Shown one piece after another: positions 32,951-42,783 of a DNA stretch of 43,826 nt. The stretch comes from Emmonsiellopsis sp. PD_33. Its lineage: Eukaryota > Ascomycota > Eurotiomycetes > Onygenales > Ajellomycetaceae. Numbering within the stretch: position 1 is the first letter of the stretch; the number at the start of each line of letters is the position of its first letter. The stretch is from positions 1-43,826 of the forward strand of contig JANTQF010000302.1 of the NCBI GenBank assembly GCA_032988165.1, in the 5' to 3' direction. A model generated the notes under the pieces. It saw only the letters and a list, made by a program, of their open reading frames with translations. It did not search any database and was not told the origin of the DNA. The translations under genes and the position numbers were made by a program.

Positions 32951-33735
32951 ACTGTGACCTTGACATTAGCTCCTCTTACTGAGGTTATTTTCCTAAATTG
33001 AGATGCCACACTTTATAGGTGCCACATAAATTCCCACCTAACTATCTCTAACTTGTTCAGTAATTAGGTTAAGAGTATAGTAACCTTCAGTCTCATAACA
33101 TTTTGAATATCAAATCTAACATTATCTTTCTCTATGATCACTTAGATTAGGTGCAAAATTTTTAGTAGTCATCTATTTACTAAAATAATGATTTTAGCTT
33201 CATCTCTTCTAGTTATTATTATCTTACTATTTCCTCCTTACTACTTCTTTACATTCATAAAAAGGGTTTATCCAGATGATCAGCCTACCTTCTTACTGGA
33301 ATCTACCTGACTAATACTTACTGTTTCCTTTTTATCAGCTCAATGCACTCTCTTCATCTTATTCTTAATAGTCTAATTTTTTACAATATAGCTCTCTATG
33401 ATCTCCTATAAGAGTTTCTTGATCTTCTGAGTCTTTACTTTACCCTTAACCTGAGAAGCTGCATTAGCTATATATAGACCTACTAATCCAACCAAGTCAA
33501 CTAGGAGTATATATACTACATGGGAGACATCCTCATCCCCTTTCTCTATATTAATGATGGCATTAGCAGCTACTGTCAGCCTCTATAGAATTTAAATTAG
33601 TTTACTAGAGCAATTCAATGAATAATGCCCAACTTGCTGATATATAAAATAAGTAATTATCTTTACCCTACTGATCCCTTTATTTAGATCATCCCTCATC
33701 ATCTTAGTAATAGCTAATAGTAAGCTCTAAAGCTG
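32950..33735 (-). pseudogene. Probable gag end of element D
   Basis: Follows by position upstream of D's protease on the minus strand. Only fragments are readable and no zinc knuckle or capsid hallmark was found. D's 5' LTR was not recognised; the element may be truncated here by the pentamer repeat at 33,736. Confidence 0.35.
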
Positions 33736-33960
33736 CCACTGGGATGGGATGGAATGGGATAGGAAACTATCTCTATATATTTATCCTATAGATATTAATC
33801 CTGTCCTATCTCATATCAAAATGTGTGCTCTCATATCCCATCTCATAATCAAATTAAAATCCTATGTCCTGTCTCATTGCATGAATGGTTCTCCCATGTC
33901 CCATCCCATCCTATCCCATAAATAGATGGGATGGGATGGGATGGGAAGGGAAATCCCAGG
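33736..33960. repeat. GGGAY-pentamer inverted repeat, MITE-like
   Basis: Starts CTGGGATGGGATGG and ends GGGAAATCCCAG, giving short inverted ends CTGGGAT/ATCCCAG. Internally it has (GGGAT)n-type runs on plus at both ends and (ATCCC)n-type runs near 33,895-33,922, which fold back on 33,928-33,955 across a short loop. Variants on both strands (GGGAT and CCCAT/GTCCT) fit decay of an original GGGAC/GTCCC pentamer with CpG junctions. No clear TSD. It could be a non-autonomous DNA transposon or a structured satellite. Confidence 0.55.
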
Positions 33961-34141
33961 TACAATAATAAATCATATATAGTTAGAAATTATCATGAAA
34001 AATTTCATATGAATCATTATCATTTCTCATTACATTTTTTCTACTATATTAATTTTCCACTCATTATAGTAATAAGCTAATACTCATTCTATATCATCAT
34101 ATCATCCCTACTATATATCTACTCCTCAGTATTCAGAGCTA

Positions 34142-35205
34142 CTACAGGCTCTTAAGCTGCTCTCCATGCTCCTTAACTACATACTCCTCAGGCTTGTCAA
34201 CTACAGGCTCTAAAACCCCATGCTCCCCAGCCCCACACAGCACATCTCTCTCTATCACAAGCTCTATAACCTCATACTCCTTTGACACAGACCTCTTAAC
34301 TATAAACTTCACCACACAGCCTTCCTCCTCATTCTTTAGGATTAAGACTAGGTCTGCTAGATCAAGCTTCATATCTCTATCTTTATCTTCTTTACTTATA
34401 GTACCCTCCTCCTTCTCACTATCAACCCAGTCCTCATCATTTAATGTATTCATATCAAAGTCATCCAACCCACACCCCACCACCCATATCTTCATGCCAT
34501 AGTCTTTAGTTTTTACTCCCTACTTCTTATTCTCTCCCACAGCTACCTCCAGCTTCATGCCTCCAAAGTATAGACAGCTCACCCCTCTTAAAATTAATAG
34601 AACAAGCTATATATCATCAACTTGAAGAGTCTTCTTCTAGTGATGGGCTAGGTAGAGATTCACATCTAGAGTACTATTAGCATTATATTATTAATAGACT
34701 ATTACATTATCTCATTACCTACATTCAAAGAGCATCACTAGTGTCTCCTCACTAATGAGGTGCAGACAATCAATGGTCTCAGCCTGGATATAATACTCAT
34801 TACTCAGATTTTTCCTACTCATCTTAAGTAAATTCTGAATTATCTCCCTTACAAGTTGACTGAATGGCTCTATTCTCAAAACTAGATGCACATTTATCTA
34901 CTAAAATATAATTTCCTTCTCTTCAATTAATCTAGCTGTTAGCAAACTATTAATATTATTCTGAATAGTATCTTATCTGATAAACCAGCTGATAGCTGCA
35001 GCTCAGGCTTAATATCAGTATAGTTCTTAGCTCTATACCTATCATTTACTTTAAGTCATACCTTTTAATTATTAGCTTACTCCTTGTGGTCCTCACAATA
35101 CTTCTTCACTGTGAAGGCCTTGTTATGTTTCTTGCAGATCCCAGGGGAATGCTCACAGTTAATTAGATAGTAGCTGAAAATAAACCCACATATTAGTTCA
35201 TACAT
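34142..35205 (-). pseudogene. Histone H3-fold protein with N-terminal Cys/His module and acidic tail
   Basis: Start ATG at 35,203-35,205 (MYELICGFIF). An N-terminal module at 35,086-35,157 reads C-x-H-x4-C-x2-H-x9-C-x2-H. After at least one probable intron (about 34,990-35,080, junctions unresolved), an open exon of about 60 codons carries PFSQLVREIIQ (near 34,855) and ETLVMLFE (near 34,728). These match H3 alpha-1 'PFQRLVREI' and alpha-2 'YLVGLFE'. Intron 34,666-34,722 (57 bp, GTAGGT...GCTAATA...CTAG) joins in frame to NLYLAHH-KKTLQVDDI-LV and LRG, matching H3 'NLCAIHAKRVTI..KDIQLARRIRG'; the TAG replaces Gln of DIQL. The loop between alpha-1 and alpha-2 is longer than in canonical H3, as in some CENP-A. 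An acidic, Glu/Asp/Lys-rich tail of about 130 residues ends at 34,142. At least three in-frame stops suggest a pseudogene; whether it is host- or transposon-derived is unknown. Confidence 0.68.
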
Positions 35206-35269
35206 CAGTTTCTAGGGGAAGAAGGCTGGAGACACATACCTAGATATACTACTAGATAGAGGTAGTTAG

Positions 35270-35372
35270 AATGGAGGGGGAGTCAGAGATAGAGATTTTG
35301 AAGACTATAAAAAAGAAGAGAAGAGGAGAGAAAAATGAGGAGAGGAAGAGGAGGGGAAGAGGGGTAAATATA
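35270..35372 (-). promoter_or_regulatory. Pyrimidine-rich tract upstream of the H3-fold gene
   Basis: On the minus strand this is a run of about 100 nt that is almost all C/T, lying 65-170 bp upstream of the chosen ATG at 35,205. Such CT-rich tracts are common just upstream of starts in fungal promoters. Its place supports the gene call; it could also be simple-sequence DNA. Confidence 0.4.
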
Positions 35373-36084
35373 ATGTGTTGCTGATTATGATCAAAATAAT
35401 TTTCATTTTAGATGTTGTCAGGAAGAATAATTCAAACCTATTACCTAGATCTATTATTATATAAATATATCCTATAATTACTTTTATTAATTCTAGTACA
35501 CTATCATTCTAACATTCATCACATCATACAAGAGACATTAACATTTAGAGTTATCATAGAACACACAATATTCAGCCCTCAATCACTAATAAAGAAGTAC
35601 TTATAATGCCTTAAGATCAAACATATCAGGAAGATCAGGCACATAAAGACCAGCAATGAGGTCATTATGGAGAAAGCCTAAGGGGCTAATTACAAGGCAC
35701 ACTTTAATGCAGTAAAGTATCTATAGGAATCAGTCAAATGATAATAAGCTTTTATAATAGTTCTAGCAGTAAAGATGCTAATACTAAGTATAGGGAAATA
35801 GCATTACTAGCTGATCAATCTGCCATGAAGAAGGTAGAGGCTGAGTATGTTACTTAGAAGTATTTTAATCAAGAAAAGTTCTTAGAATATCATTAGGTCT
35901 AAATTGTGAAGAAGTATATACTTAAGGAGGAGATAGAGGAAGAGGAAATTATACAGCAACTACATACATTGCAATCTGGAACTAATTTTAAAAAGAGAAG
36001 AGTTAGTTACTTCAACTTGCAACTATAATTATTAATTAATATTAACTGTTAATAGATTAGTACTCTTTCTCCCTCTAATAATAA
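35373..36084. other. AT-rich interval between divergent frames
   Basis: Short Lys/Glu-rich fragments are readable on the plus strand (KKYILKEEIEEEEIIQQL near 35,910), but no frame is convincing and no family is recognised. Confidence 0.4.
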
Positions 36085-36490
36085 GATCATCAACATAGCC
36101 CTCCAACATTTCCACACCTAGGCACAGGTGTTATTAGCCTCTCATGATGTAAAGATTCTCAAGTATGAAAAAGTAATACTCATAGCTGTTAATACTAGTG
36201 AGGAAGTAGCTGCAAAGAAATTAGATGAGTTCTAAGAGACTTTAGATAAGAAAGATAGAGAGCCATTGAAAGTAATTCCTCAGTCAGAAGAGATGTTAGA
36301 GGGTGATTTTGAGGTGAAGGGAGAGGTATCAAGTAATGAGGGTAAGAAGTTAGAGTGGGAGGATTATTTAAAGTAGGGTGATACAGAGTTTTTATGTGAA
36401 ATAGAAGCTTATAAAGTCTATTTAGTAGGAATTAATATTAGATAGGGAAAGTTTGGTATAGAATGGAGTTCATTTACATTCTAAGAATTT
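36085..36490 (+). pseudogene. Anonymous decayed ORF
   Basis: One plus-strand frame is readable for about 135 codons with only four TAG/TAA/TGA codons, all explainable as CAG, CAA or CGA decay. It is charged (Glu/Lys-rich) with segments such as ILKYEKVILIAVNTSEEVAA and LEWEDYLK near 36,350. I do not recognise the family. It lies divergent from the H3-fold gene and may belong to the same unknown mobile element or be an old host gene remnant. Confidence 0.35.
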
Positions 36491-36841
36491 CAGTAATAGA
36501 ATTTAGTAATAGGCTTCTCATGGATTTTCACTGATAGCATCATAGCCATAATCTTCATCAATTAATTAATATTCTGAATCATTGAGAAGTGCAAAAGCTA
36601 TATCTGTGTGATTTAATATCCTCATACTGAGATAGCATCTTCCTGGTTTAAAGAGAATTATAATTATTGACTTACAATATTTTTTCTATCAGCTACAAAA
36701 GCATTGCCAATTTATTAACTAAATATTAGATTAGATTTTTAGTAGTATAGATATTTTCAGTAATGTCTGCATTCCTCAGCTGTCTTCCTTTCTACCTTCC
36801 CACTGTTGATATGCATGGTGTACACATAGTCTGCTACTAAA

Positions 36842-37216
36842 TCTATATATATTTCCCTGGGCACATAGCTGTGCCATGTGTGGTGCATGCATAGTTGATA
36901 ATTAATTATATGTATATTTTTCTTTATAGGCATATAGCTGTGCCACATCTACCACTCCTGGTATGGGTAGTGCACATATAGTTGGCAACTAATTATATAT
37001 ATATTTTTCTCTACAGGTATATAGCTGTGCTGTGTCTACCACTCCTGGCATGGGTGATGCACATATAGTTGACAACCAATTATATATATATTTTTCCCTG
37101 CAGGCATATAGCTGTGCCATGCCTATAACTCCTGGCATGGGTGGTGCATGCATAGTTGGTAACTAAATATATATATATTTTCTTCACAGGCATATAGTGT
37201 TGCCATATCTACCACA
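36842..37216. repeat. Minisatellite, about 87-bp unit, about 4.3 copies
   Basis: The landmark CATATAGCTGTGCC recurs at about 36,931, 37,017, 37,104 and 37,191 (spacing 86-87 bp), with a shortened first unit of about 70 bp from 36,861. Each unit contains an ACTCCTGGCATGGGT segment, a TATATATATATTTTT tract and a CTCTACAGG-type 3' splice-site look-alike. Copies differ mainly by transitions. Confidence 0.85.
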
Positions 37217-39689
37217 TTAATATATATATTCTATACCTTCTTCCTCCTTCTCCTACTCAGCTATGATTCATTGCCAGAGCTTTCATCAAACTTGAAAAAA
37301 GGTACAATAAATTTACTGTATAATAGTCTTAATACAAACTACCTTCTAGGACCTTCTCCATGGAATACATTAGATGCATTTTCACCATACATTACTCATC
37401 AGATTATTATTATGAGAGGACTGTTATACTATCTCATTATCTATAGGGGAATATCATCTCTATGCATGAAAGAGCATTCCCTACAGATAATTTAATCTAC
37501 ACTCTGCAATATAGAATACATAATTCCAGTTTGTCTATCATATAGCTCTACATATAATTATATTGCACATACAACTTTTCATTCATTTTCAAAGATATAA
37601 TCCCCTTCAGTTTATGTATGACACTCTGTCCATCTTTTACACAAAAAAATTTAGTTGGTGCATAATGATCAGGCAACTTTATTTAATAATCAAAATGCAT
37701 GAAATTTATCTTAAAGATATAAGATAAAATTATATATTCTACTTGTACTCTCCTATACATTTCTGTATATACACATGATTGATGATATTATACACATACT
37801 TATTCCTCATATCAAGATTACCTTCTATTCTAAATAATTGTGTGTAGGGGCTTTCAATCTGCATCAATTCCTTGGATTTAAACACAGCAGATTACCCAGC
37901 TAAAGCATATAATACTTTAATTAATAATTATCAGGGAATACATCATCTATCAGCATATCAGCTAAAGGGGATTAGGGGAATTATCATATAGAGCAGTGGA
38001 ACACTGATGGAATAAATTTAATACATGAAGTCTAAATAAATATTAAAGAAAGTTGATTAGAAATAGAGGAGGTATTCAATCTATCTGAAGATGAGTATTA
38101 CAAGCCATTTTTAAAGGTAGTATGACTGAGTAGAATCTTGTAAAGTCTATTATCTTAGATCATTATATTTACTTAATTACTCTCTTTTGCATCAATACAT
38201 GTAGTATCATCATATTCTCCTACTCAAGCTTCTGGAAGAATATGCTAGCATAGAAAGAGTTGCAGCTAGCTGTAAGCTATTAAAGAATAATCATCTCAGT
38301 AAAGCTACTCTATATTTTACTAAAAAATAGGTAAATAGCCTGCTATGAATTTAAAAGTCATCTCATGCATCTATTATGTATGCTACAGCTTAATTTGATT
38401 GCCAGACTTATCATAACTATAAAAATGTCTCATATAATCACTATCAGATCAGAGTGATTCTGCAGCTGTCTTTGCATGAAATTTCCTCATGAGTTTTATT
38501 AATAAATCACATCATTAGTCTACTAATTTATCATGACTATTAATCAGGTGGGCTGGCTGGATTCAAACTTCACCTAACTAATTAATAAGATTAAACACAT
38601 AGTGTTCCAACCCAGTAAAATCTCATTCAGAAAATTAAATGAGATTTAAGTAGGAATTTCTAAGAGAAACACATCTGACTATCAGCATCCCAGGAAACAA
38701 GGGAAAAAAATTATGATAATAAATTTTAGTAACAGTCCTATACCCATTCTTAATATCTACAGTATGATACTGAAATTCTGCTGCCTGATAACTTCATATC
38801 TTCTTAGTATCTTATTTTCAAAATCAGTACATTAGAGGTATTCATTCCCATAGGTCTTCTAATTTCCAGATGTGGGGTTACAATGATAATTATCATATAG
38901 TATGTAGGTCTCACCTCTCACTACTCATACAGTAAGTTTATTCTTGATTCTCTGAAAAATTGATCCTCACATCTAGTCTGCATCCCTCTACAAGAAAAAA
39001 TGTCAGCTGTGTTTTCTCTCACCCTGAAATACTATCTTCTCAAATGCCTTTAATCTCTCAGTATAATGAATTCTAGTGCTCCAAGCTCTCCTCTTTATGA
39101 GATTAGTACACCAATTTCTCTTCTACAAACTCCAACACTAATTCTACCCATCCCAGTTCCCAAAGGACTTGAGACCACCACAGTTGAGGCAAGAATCTAT
39201 GTTATATGGAAGCAGGATAATGAGTATCAAATTCAATTTAATTAATAATAGAAACAGACAGTAACTACAAATATGATCTAACATGGTGGCACTCATAAGA
39301 ACCATCCACAGTGGAGCATAAAGTAGAGCTCTGAATTCTGAAAGTCCTTCAAGCAAGTAATATTTCAGTAGAATGATGAACTAGCTTTACTCTATATTCA
39401 ATGCAAGTAGATCCTTCAACATCCTCAGTATAATAATATGAGAACCTTAGGAATAAGAAAACATCTTATCAGTAAGAAGTGTTAGAACACTGTCCCTTTA
39501 AACAAATAGATGGATATTAGAGCAGCATTCATAAGTGTAATATAAGTTGATTTATTTAGTAACAGGCTGTGGTAATAATCCTTTCATCTCAGTAAAACCC
39601 CACACACAAGTGACTATAAGTAGAAACACTGCCATTTAATAAAGAAAACTACTAAATCCTCCTCCTCCATGCCTTTCTATCAACAAATA
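37217..39689. other. AT-rich DNA with no assignable gene
   Basis: Read in all frames by eye. Short open stretches exist (74 codons at 37,271-37,495 plus; 70 codons at 39,144-39,356 minus) but resemble nothing known and lack supporting neighbours. Possibly several very old elements. Any N-terminal BED-type zinc finger of the hAT transposase would be expected near the right end; none was seen. Confidence 0.5.
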
Positions 39690-41036
39690 TGGCATTTCAT
39701 ACCATATAGAATCCTAATCTTCAGCAGTTACTAGTATATGGCAACAGCAAAGTCAAGGCCTTCCTCCTAAAATGAACTGCCCTGCAAAAAGAGCTGAATA
39801 ACTTCTATGAAATGATGACAAAAGACCTGCTCCCAGACTAAATCCCCAACATGAAGATTGCACTGGCCTTGAATGCATGGACAAGTACAAATAGTTTGGC
39901 ATTTCTCTATATCAAAGGCTACTATGTCACCCAGAAATGAGAGTACATAGAGGTATTAATTGAATTTGAGCATCTTAGTGATATACATACTGGTAATAAT
40001 ATGGCAGGATATATGATGCAGTGCATACATAATATATAGATTGAAGATGACATTTTTACTCTTACAGCTGATAATATAGTAAATAATAATATATTAGTAG
40101 CATCCTTGGAGAAATATCTATATGCAGAGGATGGAGTTTACTGGAATGCCAAGATGTATTAACTTCCTTATGTAACTCATGTTATATAGCTGATAGTAAA
40201 ACAACTAGTCAGAGACCTATAAATTGAGTTAATAAATAATAATATCCTATAGACATTTCATGAGGATGATATTAATACAAGTGACAGAGGAGAGATCTCA
40301 TTCAGTCATATATTCTTAAAGGTATATAACAGTTCATGGTAATAGTCCAATAGTATTTCTAATCTCTCAATTATTTGACTAGTTACACCTACTTGCCAAT
40401 GCCCTCTTGAGTTTTCCCTAATAAATTAAAAGCTTTCAGAAGCTCCAGCCAGAGCACATTAAGCTTCAAATGATTCAGAATGTTAAGACCCAGTGGAGCT
40501 CAACATATCTTATGTGCATCCATGCACTGTGACTCAGGGATCCAATTCATTACTGAGTAGTGACTCAGGATAACTCCAAGCTCCACTATCTCTAGTTGAG
40601 TAATGATGAATGGCAGCTCATTATATATATTATTACCCTGCTTTATTTATTCTAGCAGGTTATCAAAACTCTCTCAGATATAGATATACCATTCATCCAT
40701 AATACATTTTCAATCTATAATGTACTGTTCAACCACCTTGATGAACAGCTTTCTAAGGCAATCTATAAAATCCCAATCATTCAGAATAGCTTGAAGACTG
40801 CACTGAAAGCTGCATATAATAAACTGAAGAAATACTATTCAGATACTGATGCTGATAGTGGTATAGGGAAGATTTACTGTACTATTATAATTCTGAACTT
40901 ATATTTACAATTACTAGCCTATAATGGTGAGAAATAGGAGCTAGAGATAAAAGCTCAATCATTACAGCATGCAAAGGCATACTATGAAAAATGGTATTTA
41001 CCTCATCAACCTACAATTACTAATAATTAACTACAG
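39690..41036 (+). pseudogene. hAT-family transposase relic
   Basis: Plus-strand frame with scattered stops. From the left: AFHTI-NPNLQQLLVYG; then MKIALALNAWTSTNSLAFLYIKGYYV (about 39,850-39,925), matching the fungal hAT 'SLDGWTSPNGYAFLAI' block. Next comes EVLIEFEHLSDIHTGNNMAG, then TADNIVNNN near 40,070 ('TADNASNND'), and LPYVTHVI-LIVKQL near 40,170 ('LPCMAHVIQLAVK'). Later segments (SNDEWQLI near 40,600; PFIHNTFSIYNVLFNHLDEQL near 40,700; LKKYYSDTD near 40,825) also follow the family. The C-terminal dimerisation domain was not found, so the copy is probably truncated. The family moves DNA by cut-and-paste with 8-bp duplications; ends were not identified. Confidence 0.8.
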
Positions 41037-41777
41037 GTAGGTATTTACCCTCTTTCATTTTCTTGATTTACTTAGTACTAATAACTTCTCAGGCTCATTG
41101 ATTGTTTTCTACACTACACTAGTAGTTACCTTCAGTTATTTATATCAATAAATTTAATCAGTATCTAAATGACAGTCTTAGTTCAGAGGGAAATATCTTA
41201 TTAATGTGAAAGGTAATTAAATCAATATATCCAACTATTATATTGATGGCCAGAGACATTCTATTAATTCTAATTGGGAGTATAGAGATTGAACAGCAGT
41301 TCAGTATGAGCTATTATGTTATCTCATGGGAGTAATCATCATTATCAGGAAAGATAATGTATAAGATCATGCTGGTGAAGCATGCAAATGAAAGAGAATA
41401 GCTGTAGGTGAAGAAGGAGTAAAATGAGAAGAATGTAGTAGAGGATGAGGCTGATGATGATAGAGAGAGTAATAATATAGATATTATAGTAGGAAAGAAG
41501 AAACTTACATCTAAAGAGGAATAATTGATGAAGGAGTGTTCATTAAGATGATTCTCATGTACAAATATAGTCAGATAAAGAAGAACATGGGAAGGAATAC
41601 TGGATTTTAAGATGATAATTGATAACTCAGCATTCAGAGGAGGCATCTGAAATATAGTATACTAAGACTGTTACCTTTAGCTGTTACATCTCATATTATT
41701 TATGTACTGCATTAATATATTATCATAATCTCTGGGAATCTCATCATGTCAAATCCACAGGCAGAGTTGAGATAAGG
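41037..41777. other. Interval downstream of the hAT relic
   Basis: A-rich, with a Glu/Asp/Lys-rich readable patch near 41,380-41,530 on the plus strand. No dimerisation motif, no terminal inverted repeat and no recognised gene. Confidence 0.4.
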
Positions 41778-42093
41778 AATATAATTTAATTTAGGTTTGC
41801 ACTAACATGCATCATTCATCATTGCTGTAATGATTAATGATGGATGATGCTTTTTTTAAACCTATATAAAATATAGGCCAGGGTTTGAATCATGCAGTGG
41901 GCTTTATTTTTTTTTTTTTTTTTTTCACATGTAATGAGCTATATCATATAATTTAGGTTAGCACTAACAGCATCATCCATCATTAGCATAGTAAGTAATC
42001 ACTGCACTAATAACTGATGATACTTTTTTTGTAACCTCATTGAAATGTAGGCCAGGATTTGAACCATACAGTGAGCTTTTTTTTTTTTTTTTT
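41778..42093 (-). repeat. Tandem pair of ~150-bp units with poly(T) ends and a B-box motif
   Basis: Unit 1 (41,778-41,925) and unit 2 (about 41,942-42,093) share, on plus, TAATTTAGGTTnGCACTAAC, GATGATgCTTTTTTT, TGTAGGCCAGG-TTTGAA and a closing poly(T) of 17-19 nt. On the minus strand unit 2 contains GGTTCAAATCC, a perfect match to the RNA polymerase III B-box consensus, and unit 1 has GATTCAAACCC. No convincing A box was found, so this may be a degenerate tRNA-derived SINE. Confidence 0.6.
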
Positions 42094-42164
42094 GGCATGT
42101 GACTGCCAGGAATTTTTTAATGGGATTAAAAACATGACATGTACTAATACAATTAAAATCACAC

Positions 42165-42367
42165 ACCATGGCCTAGTGATCATTGAGGTAGAGTATCTAG
42201 CTAACCACAGATCATCTATTTAACTTCTAGTGTGAGATTCTCCACCACCATCATATCAACACCTGTGAATTGAGTGGCCCTACTAGCTATTCAAGTGGTA
42301 GGATAAGAGGGTTGTCCAGTATTTAGTCCTTAAATGACTGTAATGCTCCTACCTGGAACCTTTATCA
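42165..42367 (+). repeat. SINE-like segment with tRNA-like head
   Basis: TGGCCTAGTGATC resembles a tRNA A box (TGGCnnAGTGG). It is followed by GAGGTAGAGTATCTAGCTAACC, D-arm- and anticodon-arm-like, and a weak B-box-like GTGTGAGATTCTCC about 60 nt downstream. The body runs to an (ATT)n tail at 42,368. The similarity is by eye only and a cloverleaf does not close, so it is not called a tRNA gene. Confidence 0.3.
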
Positions 42368-42392
42368 TATTATTATTATTATTATTATTATT
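42368..42392. repeat. (ATT)8 microsatellite
   Basis: About eight ATT units. Either the 3' tail of the SINE-like segment (plus) or, read as (AAT)n, the 3' tail of the LINE on the minus strand. Confidence 0.9.
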
Positions 42393-42783
42393 CTTCATTT
42401 AAGGTGTATGGCAGTCAGTGACTATGACATCTACCTAAGTATAAACTTAGGATTTTCTAGCTCAAACTATCTAGTATACAGGCCCAATTTATAACTTGCA
42501 ATAACAGAATTCCAGCCCAGAATAAAGAAGCTATTAAAACTGCATTTTTTATAAACAACAGTCCTCAAACCATTCATCTCAGATAGATAATGTGTAAAGA
42601 AAATAAGGAAAAAACTAAAGAATGTAAAAACATATAAAAACAGACAAACTTTTTAAGGAAAAATAGCTGTAATAGCTGTCAGAATGACTTCAAAAGGAAA
42701 TATAAGAAAAGAAAAAAGAATGAAAAGTTCAAAAACAAATCAGAACAGAACTCTCCCTATAAATATAGAATACAAGATATTCT
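42393..42783 (-). other. Probable 3' UTR of the LINE
   Basis: About 390 bp between the LINE stop codon (42,784-42,786) and the (AAT)n run on the minus strand; T-rich on minus and without ORFs. An (AAT)n 3' tail is known for I-type LINEs, but the boundary is inferred. Confidence 0.45.

Noticed and set aside
33736..33960. Telomeric or subtelomeric repeat
   Set aside because: The pentamer occurs on both strands within a closed inverted repeat inside internal transposon DNA, unlike a one-directional telomere array.
34194..34502. 102-codon Ser/Thr-rich plus-strand ORF
   Set aside because: Mirror of the acidic tail of the H3-fold gene; composition is explained by the opposite strand.
36842..37216. 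CRISPR-like array
   Set aside because: Units are contiguous tandem copies without unique spacers, in a eukaryotic context.
41314..41646. 110-codon Ser/Phe-rich minus-strand ORF
   Set aside because: Low-complexity complement of A/G-rich DNA; no family resemblance.
42165..42245. Functional tRNA gene
   Set aside because: A- and B-box-like motifs exist, but acceptor and T arms do not pair and the body runs on to an (ATT)n tail, so SINE-like at best.
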